DNA of 64,000 nt, taken from contig OZ241994.1 in the NCBI GenBank assembly GCA_965204525.1, forward strand, positions 2,666,001 to 2,730,000, given 5' to 3'. The DNA is from Bin5 sp965204525. Its GTDB lineage: Bacteria; Chloroflexota; Anaerolineae; Caldilineales; Caldilineaceae. The number at the start of each line of letters is the position of its first letter. Position 1 is the first letter of the stretch. The position numbers and the translations under genes were made by a program. Shown here in pieces: positions 24,663 through 34,372 of the stretch. The notes under the pieces were generated by a model. That model did no database searches, was not told the DNA's origin, and was given only the letters and a program-made list of their open reading frames with translations.

Positions 24663-26339
24663 ATGCTACGCAGAGCCGGCAGAGCGACCCGAGTCACACC
24701 AGTGAACATCGTGCGCGGTTGGAGGAAACTTTCACGCATCTGGCATGTCCCGCTTCTGGGGCTGCTGGTGCTTCTTTTGGCCGGCTGCGCGGCGGCGATG
24801 GCGCCGGCACAGAGTGAACAACGGGCAGAAACAAGCTCGAGCAAGCCAGCGTCGAGCGGCCAGGTGGCAGTGCAGGCCACTTCTTCAAGCTCCGCCATTG
24901 CGGGGCGTCCCTCTCCCGATTCTGGACGCCGGAACCGGCGCGGCCGCCAGCCAGAAGCGCAGCTGCCGCCGGTTGTTCCCACCAGCCTGGAAACGACGTC
25001 GACCTTCGGCCTGGATGCGGACGACGCGTCCTGGCGCCGGTCGCTTGCGCTCGCGCGCCAGGGCTATATTCTCGAGCCGGACGACGTGCGGGTTGAGGAG
25101 TGGCTCAACGCACTGCGATGGGACTATCCGCTGCCGGAAGGGCAAGGGACTTTCAATCTGGATCTGACGATAACAACCGATCCGCTCGACCCGGATTCGT
25201 GGCTGGCCTTGCTGGGGCTCAGCACTGCTGCGCCGCTGGAGATGCCAGGCAGACGCCACGTCTCGGTGGTCCTGGATGCTTCGGGCTCGATGGGGGAGGA
25301 CGACAAGCTCGAAACGGCGCGTACGCTCGTGGAGGCGCTGATCGAGCGACTTTCGGCAGAGGACCGGATTTCGCTGGTACAGTTTTCTCGGGTGGTGTTG
25401 GGCGAGTACACGGTTCGACACGCGACGCCGGACGACCCGGCGCTTGCCAGTTCGCTGCGCGGCTTCCGCCCAAACGGGACCACGAATGCCGAAGCGGGCC
25501 TGCGGAAGGGTTATGAATTGGCGCTGGAGGGGCGGTTGCAGGACGCCGACGCCCTTCATTACGTCTTCTTCATCAGCGACGGCGTGGCCAACGTGGGCGA
25601 CACGCGCGCGGAATCAATAATCGAGTCTCTGGGCGGGCAGCGGGCGGAGGCCAACCCGATCCGCCTGGTCGCGGTCGGCGTGGGCATCGAGAACTACAAT
25701 GACGACCTGTTGGAACAGGTGAGCAACGACGGCGATGGCTGGTACCGGTATGTCTACTCGCCGGAGGACGCGCAGGGCCTGCTGGCTGCTGACTCGTTCG
25801 ATCAGCTTTTCAGCCCGGCGGCGGACGAAGCGCGTGCACAGGTCTCCTGGGACGCAGAGACGGTCGAGGCGTGGCGGCTGGTCGGCTACCTCAACCGGGC
25901 GGCCGCGAATGAGTCATTTGAGGATGACGAGGAGGATTTCGCGGAGTTGCACGTGGGCCAGGAGAACACGGTCGTCTACCGGCTGAAAGCGCGGCCGGGG
26001 GCGGCGGGGCCGCTGGGCACGCTGGCCCTGCGCTGGCATCATCCGGGCAGCGGCGAGCCGCAGACGCAGGCGTGGACACTGGCTTCGGAAAGCCCGATGC
26101 GCTGGGAGGATGTAGCGCCGATCCGCAGGCTTGCGCTGCTGGTGGCGCTGGCAGGTGAGAATTCGGCCGAGCGTTTGGATGACGCGCAGGGGCGGCGCAG
26201 GGCGATTGAACAGGAGTTTGCGCTGCTGGGCGGTCTGACCGAGACGCGGCAGGGGCAGGAGTTCGGTGAGATTCTGGCTGCGTCGTTGCCTGAGCCGCCG
26301 GCGTGGTTTGAGCAGGGCAGTTCGACGCGGGGTGAGTGA
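24663..26339 (+). CDS. VWA-domain lipoprotein (YfbK-like)
   Basis: 558 residues. Signal with lipobox LLVLLLAGC, then a Ser/Gln-rich spacer and a basic stretch. Before the domain is a YfbK-type YPLPEGQGTFNLDL-like segment (WDYPLPEGQGTFNLDLTIT). The VWA domain runs about residues 200-380 and opens VVLDASGSMGEDDKLETA with the DxSxS MIDAS motif; the Thr in GTTNAEAGL and Asp in FFISDGVANVGDT complete the metal site. The C-terminal third (ALRWHHPGSGEPQTQAW... RRAIEQEFALLGGLTE) matches the YfbK beta domain. It probably binds a protein partner at the cell surface. Ribosome site AAGGAAGG. Confidence 0.86.
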   Translation: MLRRAGRATRVTPVNIVRGWRKLSRIWHVPLLGLLVLLLAGCAAAMAPAQSEQRAETSSSKPASSGQVAVQATSSSSAIAGRPSPDSGRRNRRGRQPEAQLPPVVPTSLETTSTFGLDADDASWRRSLALARQGYILEPDDVRVEEWLNALRWDYPLPEGQGTFNLDLTITTDPLDPDSWLALLGLSTAAPLEMPGRRHVSVVLDASGSMGEDDKLETARTLVEALIERLSAEDRISLVQFSRVVLGEYTVRHATPDDPALASSLRGFRPNGTTNAEAGLRKGYELALEGRLQDADALHYVFFISDGVANVGDTRAESIIESLGGQRAEANPIRLVAVGVGIENYNDDLLEQVSNDGDGWYRYVYSPEDAQGLLAADSFDQLFSPAADEARAQVSWDAETVEAWRLVGYLNRAAANESFEDDEEDFAELHVGQENTVVYRLKARPGAAGPLGTLALRWHHPGSGEPQTQAWTLASESPMRWEDVAPIRRLALLVALAGENSAERLDDAQGRRRAIEQEFALLGGLTETRQGQEFGEILAASLPEPPAWFEQGSSTRGE

Positions 26340-26405
26340 GGGTTGGCCTGACCAGAGAAAGAGGCGACTCTTATCCTAGTCTGTCCAAAGTCCATCAACA
26401 TAATG

Positions 26406-26448
26406 AGGGCCGGTTGTCGATCGCAAAGGTAACCGGCCCTTTGTATAA
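26406..26448 (+). terminator. Rho-independent terminator after VWA lipoprotein gene
   Basis: Perfect 10-bp stem AGGGCCGGTT (26406-26415) / AACCGGCCCT (26431-26440), 15-nt loop, followed by TTGTATAAAT. Stands 67 bp after the VWA stop. Confidence 0.7.
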
Positions 26449-26681
26449 ATGGCAGAGGTGTGTTGGCTCATTAAACTCCGCACATTATGATCAAGCTGGA
26501 TCTCTGTCGGAACCCGTTCGACCGCACAACCACAAGAATTCCCGCCTAGACATTCCAGCAATCTCCCTCGAAGATAAAGAGTTCCTCAATTCAGCATGAG
26601 CATGACAGTGGAAGCGTTTCCTGCGCTGCCAGCTTTTGTGCCAGGCGTCCAGGGCTGACATAAAATATGGAAGATGTTCGG

Positions 26682-26710
26682 CTCTGTCTTTTTCAAAGAC
26701 AGAGTTTTTT
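26682..26710 (+). terminator. Strong rho-independent terminator upstream of caspase gene
   Basis: Perfect 10-bp stem CTCTGTCTTT (26682-26691) / AAAGACAGAG (26695-26704) with a 3-nt loop and six T directly after. It shields the downstream gene from upstream transcription, or ends an unannotated small RNA. Confidence 0.85.
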
Positions 26711-26744
26711 CTGCAAATTCCGGCTATTCATTGCGCCGTCAGTG

Positions 26745-26753
26745 TGCTATGAT
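26745..26753 (+). promoter_or_regulatory. Extended -10 promoter for the caspase-hydrolase gene
   Basis: TGCTATGAT: TG-C then TATGAT at 26748-26753. No good -35 at 16-18 bp, which extended -10 promoters can lack. It lies between a strong terminator and the start at 26830, with a leader of about 70 nt. Confidence 0.5.
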
Positions 26754-26829
26754 CGCACTATTTCCCATCAACTGTCTGCTCACTTTACGCGAAGTAGTAG
26801 CGCGTCTCACTTGTCTCTGAGGATTGCCA

Positions 26830-29800
26830 ATGTTGTCTCCGCGTTTGTTTGCTCTGGTGGTCGGAATCAATCATTACCGAAGCAGTGTAATCTCCGATCT
26901 GGGTGGCTGCGCCAACGATGCCAGGGCGATTTACGGATTTCTGACCCAACGAATGGGCGTGCCGACTGAGAACATCCGGCTGCTAACTTCGACAGGCGCT
27001 GAACCGGACGGGAAGCTCCCCTCCCGACAAAACATCATAGACGGCTGGCGGTGGCTGATCGAGCAGGCCAGAATCGGCGACCAACTCTTTTTCCACTTCA
27101 GTGGGCACGGCTCCCAGGCCATCTCTAACGACCCCTATGAGCCGGACGGTTACGACGAGACGCTGGTACCCTGCGACAGCCGCACAGTGGACGACAGCGG
27201 CAAGCCTGTCTATGACATTTTGGACAAGGAACTGGCTGCGCTGATCGCTGCGGCCGAGGAGAGAGGCGCGCTGGTAACGGTGGTGTTGGACTGCTGCCAC
27301 GCCGGTTCGGGTACGCGCGCGCTTGTGCCGGTGCGGCGGACCGCGGCAGACCGCCGCGTGCGTCCTGCCGGCACGGTCCTGCCCGAGGCGTCGGGTGGGA
27401 GAACGGTGGCCAGCCGGCACTGGTCCGGGAAGCTGGGCAGCGATCACGTGCTGCTGGCCGGTTGCCGGGATGAGGAGATGAGCCACGAGTACCGCTCGCC
27501 GACCAACGGCGCCTGGTACGGGGCGATGAGCTATTTCCTGCTGCAGAAGCTGCAGGAGTTGCATCCGCAGATGAGCTGGAGGGAGGTCCACGACGCGGTG
27601 CAGACCCAGGTGCACAGCGTCTATGCCCGTCAGATCCCCCAATTGGAGGGACCGGGCAACCGGGCAGTATTCGGCGAACTGACGCCCCATGCCGGCTCCT
27701 ATCTGAACGTTATCAGTGCCAGAGAGGCGGGAGATGCGGGAAACGACGTCGTTATTCGCATTGGCGGGGGCGCGGCGGTCGGTCTTACGCCGGGCAGCCA
27801 TGTGGAGCTGTTCCCGGCGGGCAGCGATGCGCTGGAGGGCCGGGGACTTGGCCGCGGCGAGGTGACCGAATCCAGAGTCGATTCGTCATACGCACTGATC
27901 AAGGGTGTGCGCCACACCGAGTTCAGTCTGCCTGCCAGGGTGAAGGTGACGGCTTACGGATACCAGAGGTTGATGTACGAGGTGACCTGCGCCGATCCTT
28001 TTCTGCTGGCGGAGTTGACCACCGCGCCCTCGTCCCCATTCCTGCACGCGGTGGGAAGAAGCACTCAGGATGGTTTTACCCGTTTCCAGGTGGCCGTCGA
28101 GAACGACGCCTATGTAATCCAGGACGGCAGCGGCGTCCAAATCGTGCAGGACAGGCCGCCGCGCACGCAAGCGGGGGCGGCCAAAACGGCTGAGTATCTG
28201 CACCATCTGGCGACGTTTCACAATGTACGCACGCTTAGCAATCCGGCGCCGATGGCGCTGATGGAAGAGGCGTTGAGCATTGACGTCCAGACCTACACAA
28301 GGGCCAGCTTTACGTCTCCCAAGGACGGCGAGCCTCTGGGCCGGGACGGGGTGCTGCCGCCGGAGCGCAAGCTCTGGGTTACAGTGCGGAACAACAGCTC
28401 AGAGAATCTCTATGTGACCGCCTTCTCTCTGTCCGCGCAGTTCGGTATCCGACGCATCTTTCCGGAGCGGGCGCCCTACCAGCTGGTGGCGCCGGGCAAG
28501 GAGTTCTTCATCAACAACATCGAGCCGGTTGTGAAGGACCCCGGAAACGAGTCCGAGACGGAGATATTCAAAGTCTTCGCCACGCGCGTTCCCACCTCCT
28601 TCGACGTGCTGGAGATGCCGGAGCTGAACGAGCCGAACGGGACGGAACAGACGCGGGCATTCGGCCCGCTGGCAGAACTGATGAACGGCATCCGTTACGA
28701 CGGCCCGCGCGTGCGCAGTCTGATGGTGCAGCGGGACGATACACATGATCGCTGGATAACAAAGCAGGTGGCGGTTACAGCCCTTCGAAAGCAGGAGGAA
28801 TGCGCTCTGCCGCAGGGACAGAACAGGATCAATGTGGGAACGGACCTGGACATTACGGTGGAAAAACCGGCGGGCCTGGGGGGCCTGCTGGTCGTGAGCA
28901 GTCTGAGACACTTCGCCTGGGATGCGGACGATCCGATCTCCTTGCCACCCGGTCTGAACAGTCCTGAAGCCGCGCCGTTTTTCCAGCCGCTCTCATTCTC
29001 GCACAACGCAGGAGCCGGCGGCGGATCGCCCGGTGTGCTGGTCCTGGACAGTTCAGCGGAGCAGCTTAAGACGATCAGCGCCGAGTCCCCGCTGCGGATT
29101 GCGCTGAGTGTGGAGAACGACCCGGACATTGCAGGGATTGTCGCGGTCGCTTTTGACGGCGAATACTACTACATGGTCGGCCATCCCACCGACGCCCAGA
29201 ACCTGTCCCAGTACGGCGACAGAAGGCGCATGGCGGTGGAGATCACCCACCTGCCGGTCCCGGATTCGGCGGAGGCAAAGTCCGGTTTCGCGGGCGGATG
29301 GCGAAGGACAAGGTCAAACGCGGGCAGCGGAACTGCGGTTGGAGGAGAGGGCGGCAGGGGCGTAGGAGGGTTGTTCGGACGGCTGATCAGCTTTTTCCAG
29401 GAGGAGTGGCGGCTGGCCGAAGCCGCGGCGCGCAAGGATCCCGCGTCCGACGACGGGGACGTCGGAGGGGAACCGTCTGTCCGAGATGCGAAACACGCCG
29501 TGCGCGTGCTTTTCTACAAGCTATTCTATCAGAAGCTCCCGCCTGATCTGGGTGTACGCCAAGTCCGCTTAGGGGAGGGCGGCACACCGGAATACTCGAA
29601 GGTTACGTCACAGGACGTTTCCAAGGCGCGGCGGGCGCTGCTGATCACTCACGGCTTCGGCAGCAGCACCGATAAGCTGGTCCAGAGGGCACTGCCCCAT
29701 CTGTTGGAGCTGGATGAATACGACCTGGCGTTGACGTTCGACTATGAGACGATCAACACGGGCATCCGCGAGAGTGGTCTGCTGATGACTGCACAACTGC

Positions 29801-30417
29801 GCCGGCTCGGGTTTGGCGCCGATACGGGGCCGCCGCTCGATATATATAGCCACAGTATGGGGACCCAGGTCGCCCGTGTTTGCGTCGAGATGGAGAGCGG
29901 GCATCGGTTTGTGGAGCGGGTTATCATGGTCGGCGCGCATAACACCGGCACCGCGCTGGCTGAATCGCACCGGCTGATTCCGTGGCTGGCGACAGTTATT
30001 CTCAATCAGGCGGGGCTGATGGACTATGAACTCCTGGCCCAGCTACTGGTGATTGGGATCGCGCGGCTGACCACCGGCATACAGGACCTGGCTCCGAGCG
30101 CGGAGCTGTATCAAAAGCTCAATGACCCGCGCAATGAGGTGAACGTGAAGTACTATATCCAGATCGGTGTTAACTCCGAGATGGACGGTCCCGTGAACTG
30201 GCGCAAGCTGTTCTCCAAGACGGAGATGACGCGTATACTGGACAAGGCGTTGGACCAGGTTCTGGGCCCGAATGATCTACTGGTTGGGGTAGCGTCGGCG
30301 CGGGGTGTGCGGGGGGGCAACTGGCCGGACCTGCAGGTGGATGTGCTCAGTTGCCATCACTTCGAGTATTTCTACGCTGAGGAGTCGCTCGAGGCGCTGC
30401 GCCGGCAGTTCGAGTAG
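26830..30417 (+). CDS. Caspase-fold peptidase (C14, metacaspase-like) fused to an alpha/beta-hydrolase
   Basis: 1195 residues from ATG 26830 (GAGG 8 nt before it). Residues 1-290 are a caspase p20-type domain: FALVVGINHYRSS, catalytic His93 in FSGHGSQ, the metacaspase loop DGYDETLVPCD, and catalytic Cys156 in LDCCHAGSG. Residues about 300-780 look like beta-rich modules; one resembles DUF4384 (LWVTVRNNSSENLYVTAF ... YQLVAPGKEFF), a common partner of bacterial caspases. A basic/Gly linker follows (about 815-880). Residues about 925-1195 are an alpha/beta-hydrolase with LLITHGFGSS, nucleophile Ser1009 in YSHSMG, and His1176/1177 near the end as possible base. No signal peptide, so likely cytoplasmic. 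The fusion suggests that protease and lipase/esterase activity are linked, perhaps in regulated cell death or defence; this is inference. Confidence 0.85.
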   Translation: MLSPRLFALVVGINHYRSSVISDLGGCANDARAIYGFLTQRMGVPTENIRLLTSTGAEPDGKLPSRQNIIDGWRWLIEQARIGDQLFFHFSGHGSQAISNDPYEPDGYDETLVPCDSRTVDDSGKPVYDILDKELAALIAAAEERGALVTVVLDCCHAGSGTRALVPVRRTAADRRVRPAGTVLPEASGGRTVASRHWSGKLGSDHVLLAGCRDEEMSHEYRSPTNGAWYGAMSYFLLQKLQELHPQMSWREVHDAVQTQVHSVYARQIPQLEGPGNRAVFGELTPHAGSYLNVISAREAGDAGNDVVIRIGGGAAVGLTPGSHVELFPAGSDALEGRGLGRGEVTESRVDSSYALIKGVRHTEFSLPARVKVTAYGYQRLMYEVTCADPFLLAELTTAPSSPFLHAVGRSTQDGFTRFQVAVENDAYVIQDGSGVQIVQDRPPRTQAGAAKTAEYLHHLATFHNVRTLSNPAPMALMEEALSIDVQTYTRASFTSPKDGEPLGRDGVLPPERKLWVTVRNNSSENLYVTAFSLSAQFGIRRIFPERAPYQLVAPGKEFFINNIEPVVKDPGNESETEIFKVFATRVPTSFDVLEMPELNEPNGTEQTRAFGPLAELMNGIRYDGPRVRSLMVQRDDTHDRWITKQVAVTALRKQEECALPQGQNRINVGTDLDITVEKPAGLGGLLVVSSLRHFAWDADDPISLPPGLNSPEAAPFFQPLSFSHNAGAGGGSPGVLVLDSSAEQLKTISAESPLRIALSVENDPDIAGIVAVAFDGEYYYMVGHPTDAQNLSQYGDRRRMAVEITHLPVPDSAEAKSGFAGGWRRTRSNAGSGTAVGGEGGRGVGGLFGRLISFFQEEWRLAEAAARKDPASDDGDVGGEPSVRDAKHAVRVLFYKLFYQKLPPDLGVRQVRLGEGGTPEYSKVTSQDVSKARRALLITHGFGSSTDKLVQRALPHLLELDEYDLALTFDYETINTGIRESGLLMTAQLRRLGFGADTGPPLDIYSHSMGTQVARVCVEMESGHRFVERVIMVGAHNTGTALAESHRLIPWLATVILNQAGLMDYELLAQLLVIGIARLTTGIQDLAPSAELYQKLNDPRNEVNVKYYIQIGVNSEMDGPVNWRKLFSKTEMTRILDKALDQVLGPNDLLVGVASARGVRGGNWPDLQVDVLSCHHFEYFYAEESLEALRRQFE

Positions 30418-30440
30418 TTCCCGGCAACCAGCTACGGGCG

Positions 30441-32348
30441 TCAGACCTCCTGGCGCTCGGACAGTTCCGCCCAACGGTCGAAGGCCGATTCCAGCGACAG
30501 TTCGACGGCTGACAGTCTGGCAGAGAGGTTTTGCAGCGCCTGGTAGTCGCTGCCGCTGTCATTGATCTGGCGCTGCAGACGCGTCCGCTCCTCTTCCCAG
30601 CCGGCAATCTCCGTTTCCAGACGCGCCAACTCCTGACTCTCCTTCCAGGTCAGTTTCCTGCCCGTTCCAGCCGGGCGCGGGGCCGTCTGTCCATTGGCGG
30701 CGAACCGCGCCGGGGCGTTTCGAGTACGGTCGACGCGGGTGGCTTGTCTGTCCCGGCTGTACAGCCGCCGGTAGGTTTCGTACGGGGCGGGGTATCGTTT
30801 TCCCAGACGTCCTTCCTCGAAGGGCATAATGAAGTCGACGGTGCGGTCGAGGAAGTAGCGGTCGTGGCTGGCGACGATCAGGCAGCCGCTGAAGGCGTCC
30901 AGAAACTCTTCGAGCACGGTCAGTGTCTGCACGTCCAGATCGTTAGTTGGCTCGTCCAGCAGAAGCACGTTTGGCTGATGGACCAGAGTGCGCAGGAGGT
31001 AGAGCCGACGGCGCTCACCGCCACTGAGGCTGCCGATGCGCCCCCACTGCATTTTGCGGGGAAACAAAAACCACTCCATCATCTGGGCGGCCTCTACGCG
31101 GCTGCCGTCGCGCGCCTGAATCAGGGGCGCTTCCTCCTCGATGAACTCAATCAGACGCTGCGCGTCGTTGAGGTCGCGCGTCTGCTGGTCGTAGTATCCG
31201 AGCCGCACGGTTTCGCCCCATTTGATCTGCCCCGCGTCGAGATTGACCCTGCCGGCCAGCATGTCGAGGAAGGTACTCTTGCCGGCGCCGTTCGGGCCGA
31301 GGAGGCCGATGCGGTCACCCGGTTCAAGCGTGAAATCAACCTGATTTACTGCGGCCGAACCTTCGTAGGATTTGGTCAGGCCTTTCGCTGTGAGAACGGT
31401 CTTGCCGAGCCGGCGGGTGGCCAGGGCCATGACGACGCGATCGGTGTCGGAGTCGTAGTGGATGCGCTGGAGCTCTGCCACGCGTTGCCGGCGGGCTTTC
31501 TGCTTGGTTCCCCGTGCCATTGGCGTTCGCCGAATCCATTCGAGCTCTCGTTTGAGGAGCTTCCGGCGCTGGCGTTCCCCGGCGGCGAGGCGTTCGTGAC
31601 GGAGTTGACGCAGCTCCAGATAGCGGCTGTAGTTGCCGGTGTAGGAGACGAGCTGGCGCCGGTCCAGCTCGACGATGCGATGGACGACACGGTCGAGGAA
31701 GTGCCGATCATGGGTGACCATCAGAAGTGCGCCGGGTTCGGTGGTCAGGTAGTCTTCGAGCCATTCGATTATCTCGATATCGACATGGTTGGTGGGCTCG
31801 TCAAGGACCAGCAGGTCGGCGCGGTCGATCAAGGCCCGGGCCAGGGCGACGCGTTTGCGCTGCCCGCCGCTGAGAGTTTCGATGCGGGCGTCAAAGTCGC
31901 TGATTCCCAACTTTGTGAGGATTGATTTGGCGCTGGCGGCTGCGGCCCAGCCGCCGCTGCGCTCCATCTCCTCGGTGAGCTCCAGCAGGCGCTGCTGCAG
32001 GGCCTGGCTGGCCGGTTCGCGCTCGAGGCGCTGGCTGGCGCTTTCATAGTCCCGCAGGAGGCGCATCTGCGGCGAGCTGCTGCGGAAGAGCTGCTCGAGT
32101 ACGGTCGCGCTCCCGTCCAGCTGCGGCTCCTGTTGGACCATCTCGATGCGCACGCCGCCCCAGACTGTGACCTGGCCGCCGTCGGGCACTTCCAGGCCTG
32201 CGATCATGCGGAGGAGGGTCGTTTTGCCGCTGCCGTTGACGCCGATCAGACCGATACGTTCGCCGGCGTTGATGGAGAGCGAGGCAGCATCCAGCAACAG
32301 CCGTTCGGAGAACTGCTTGGAGACGTTTTCGAGGGAGAGAAGGTTCAT
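30441..32348 (-). CDS. uup: ABC-F family ATPase, Uup-like
   Basis: 635 residues with two ATPase domains and no membrane part. First domain: Walker A GVNGSGKTT, signature LSGGQRKRVALARAL, Walker B LLVLDEPTNHVD. Second: GPNGAGKST, LSGGERRRLYLLRTL, LLLDEPTNDLD. The linker between them (SRYLELRQLRHERLAAGERQRRKLLKRELEW) is the P-site tRNA-interaction motif. A basic stretch and a coiled C-terminal domain (residues about 560-635, ESQELARLETEIAGWEEERT) are as in Uup. These proteins act on ribosomes, and Uup also affects DNA-junction stability. Its ATG overlaps the stop of the acyl-CoA ligase gene by 4 nt. Confidence 0.9.
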   Translation of the reverse strand: MNLLSLENVSKQFSERLLLDAASLSINAGERIGLIGVNGSGKTTLLRMIAGLEVPDGGQVTVWGGVRIEMVQQEPQLDGSATVLEQLFRSSSPQMRLLRDYESASQRLEREPASQALQQRLLELTEEMERSGGWAAAASAKSILTKLGISDFDARIETLSGGQRKRVALARALIDRADLLVLDEPTNHVDIEIIEWLEDYLTTEPGALLMVTHDRHFLDRVVHRIVELDRRQLVSYTGNYSRYLELRQLRHERLAAGERQRRKLLKRELEWIRRTPMARGTKQKARRQRVAELQRIHYDSDTDRVVMALATRRLGKTVLTAKGLTKSYEGSAAVNQVDFTLEPGDRIGLLGPNGAGKSTFLDMLAGRVNLDAGQIKWGETVRLGYYDQQTRDLNDAQRLIEFIEEEAPLIQARDGSRVEAAQMMEWFLFPRKMQWGRIGSLSGGERRRLYLLRTLVHQPNVLLLDEPTNDLDVQTLTVLEEFLDAFSGCLIVASHDRYFLDRTVDFIMPFEEGRLGKRYPAPYETYRRLYSRDRQATRVDRTRNAPARFAANGQTAPRPAGTGRKLTWKESQELARLETEIAGWEEERTRLQRQINDSGSDYQALQNLSARLSAVELSLESAFDRWAELSERQEV

Positions 32349-34318
32349 GCCGATTGCTGGATCGCCTGCAAGGCGGCGGGATCTTCCAAGGCGCTTATGT
32401 CGCCTGGATCTTCGCCCAGGTAAGCGGCCCGGATGAGGCGGTGCATCACCTTGGCATTGCGCGTTTTGGGGAGCGCGGCGCAGAATCTTACCTCTTTGGG
32501 CCTGAGGGGGCGGCCCAATTCGGCGGTGATCCGCTCTTGCAGGGAAGTGCGTAAGGATTCGTTGACGTCGATGCCCGGTTTGAGGACGGCGAACACGACT
32601 ACGTCGTTGTCCTTCAGGGGATGGGGCACGGCGACAGCGGCGGATTCGGTGACGTCGGGATGGGCATTGACCAGCGATTCGACTTCAGCGGGCCCGAGAC
32701 GCTTGCCGGCGATGCTTATGGTGTCGTCGCTGCGCCCCAGGATGTACCACATGTCGTCCTCGTCAATGGCGCAGAAATCTCCATGCACCCACATGCCATC
32801 GAAACGGCTCCAGTAGGTATCCAGATAACGGTCGTTGGCGCCCCAGAAGCCGCGCGTCATTCCGATCCAGGGCTGACGGACAATCAGGTCGCCCACTTCG
32901 CCGCGGACAGGGGTGCCGGACTCGTCGACGACATCGGCATCCATTCCGGGAATCGGTCCGCCGAAGGCGGCAGGTTTGAGCGGTTTGAACAGGCTGCCAG
33001 CCAGGATGCCGCCGCTGATCTCTGTGCCGCCCGTATAGTTGAAGATCGGCTTGCGGCTTTCGAGCACGTTTTCGAAAATCCAGCGCCAACTTGAGGGACC
33101 CCAGGGGCTTCCGGTGGCGCCGACTGCCCGCAGGCGTGAGAGATCATGGCGGGTCACGTAGCCGGTTCCGTGAGGCATCAACGTCCGCACGAGCATCGGC
33201 GAGAGCCCCAGAAGGGTAATCCTGTGCTTTGCGCAGAGTTCCCATACGCGGTCGACCGATGGGTAGTCGGGGGCGCCGTCAAAGAAGAACATGGTTGCGC
33301 GGTTTAGCAGTGTGGCCAGGACGAGCCACGGCCCCATCATCCAGCCCATGTCGGTCATCCAGTAGACGCGATCACCGGGCTTGACGTCCATGGCGTGGCG
33401 CATATCCTGGGCGCCTTTGACGGGAAAGCCGCAGTGGGTATGGACTGCACCCTTGGGCGGTCCGGTGGTGCCGCTGGTGTAGATGATCATCAGCGGATCT
33501 TCGGCGCCAGTCAGGCTGGTCTCGGCCTCGGGCGCCTGTGGGGGAACCAGCTCGTGCCACCAGTGGTCCCGGTCCGCGTGCCAAGGGATTTGGGCGGCGG
33601 GCGACGAAGCCGGCAGCCGCTTACAGACGATCACATGCCGAACGCCGGGAACACCGGCCAGCGCCCTGTCCAGCGTCGCTTTCATTGGCACAGCCCGCCC
33701 GCGGCGCAGAAAGCCGTCGGCGGAGAAGACAGCTTTGGCGCCACCATCACTGAGACGGTTTCTGATGGCGGACGGGCCGTAACCGCTGAACAGGGGGAGG
33801 ACGATGCCGCCTATTTTGACAACCGCCAAAAAGGCGACAGCCAGTTCGGGGATCATCGGCATGTAGAGGCCGACGGCGTCGCCACTACCGATACCGAGGC
33901 TGCGCAGGGCATTGGCGCAGCGGCAGACATCCTGGTGAAGCTGGGCGTAAGTAAAGGTGGCGTCTTGCCCTTCCTCGCCTTCCCAAATGAGAGCGGGCTG
34001 GGAGGCGGTCGCGGTAGTCTGGTATTTGTCGAGGCAGTTGTGAACAATGTTCATTTTCCCGCCGACACACCAGCGGGCGAAGGGCGCGCCGTCGGACAGG
34101 TCGACGATCTGCGAGTAGGGATGGGCGAAGCGGATATCGAGGTCCTCCATCACCGCATCCCAGAACCAGCTGATGTCTTCGACTGAGCGCGCCAGCAGCT
34201 CATCATAGGAAGCGATGCCGTGCCGATCCATAAACTCTTTCAGATTGCTCTGCGCGATCCAGTCAGGATTCGGCTGCCACGCTATGTCCTGGCCGAAGGG
34301 AAAGTGGTTGGTGGACAT
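32345..34318 (-). CDS. Acyl-CoA synthetase, AMP-forming (acetyl-CoA-synthetase-like)
   Basis: 657 residues. It activates a carboxylic acid via acyl-AMP to acyl-CoA. The N-terminal ACAS segment (FGQDIAWQPNPDWIAQSNLKEF, DISWFWDAVMEDL) is followed by the P-loop IYTSGTTGPPKGAVHTH, the FNYTGGTEISGG motif A5, GRSDDTISIAGKRLGPAEVES hinge and the PKTRNAKVMHRLIR C-terminal lysine, the site of regulatory acetylation in Acs proteins. The pattern is closer to acetyl/propionyl/acetoacetyl-CoA synthetases than to long-chain ligases. The sirtuin gene elsewhere in the window could regulate such a lysine, but no link is shown. A promoter lies at 34373-34402. The uup-like gene follows with overlap. Confidence 0.88.
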   Translation of the reverse strand: MSTNHFPFGQDIAWQPNPDWIAQSNLKEFMDRHGIASYDELLARSVEDISWFWDAVMEDLDIRFAHPYSQIVDLSDGAPFARWCVGGKMNIVHNCLDKYQTTATASQPALIWEGEEGQDATFTYAQLHQDVCRCANALRSLGIGSGDAVGLYMPMIPELAVAFLAVVKIGGIVLPLFSGYGPSAIRNRLSDGGAKAVFSADGFLRRGRAVPMKATLDRALAGVPGVRHVIVCKRLPASSPAAQIPWHADRDHWWHELVPPQAPEAETSLTGAEDPLMIIYTSGTTGPPKGAVHTHCGFPVKGAQDMRHAMDVKPGDRVYWMTDMGWMMGPWLVLATLLNRATMFFFDGAPDYPSVDRVWELCAKHRITLLGLSPMLVRTLMPHGTGYVTRHDLSRLRAVGATGSPWGPSSWRWIFENVLESRKPIFNYTGGTEISGGILAGSLFKPLKPAAFGGPIPGMDADVVDESGTPVRGEVGDLIVRQPWIGMTRGFWGANDRYLDTYWSRFDGMWVHGDFCAIDEDDMWYILGRSDDTISIAGKRLGPAEVESLVNAHPDVTESAAVAVPHPLKDNDVVVFAVLKPGIDVNESLRTSLQERITAELGRPLRPKEVRFCAALPKTRNAKVMHRLIRAAYLGEDPGDISALEDPAALQAIQQSA

Positions 34319-34372
34319 GATCTGTCTCGAACTGGGGATGGCTTGACCCGGGACTCCCTATGCGCCGCCAAC

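Larger units (their letters stand above)
26340..26829. other. 490-bp intergenic region with two terminators and a promoter
   Basis: Contains the terminator of the VWA gene (26406-26448), a second strong terminator (26682-26710) with no gene before it, and an extended -10 promoter for the caspase gene. The 230 bp between the two terminators has no frame with a ribosome site, so a short untranslated RNA is possible. No known RNA family is recognised. Confidence 0.5.

Noticed and set aside
26336..26599. 87-codon frame after the VWA gene
   Set aside because: Starts within the VWA stop, has a terminator inside it and no recognisable features.
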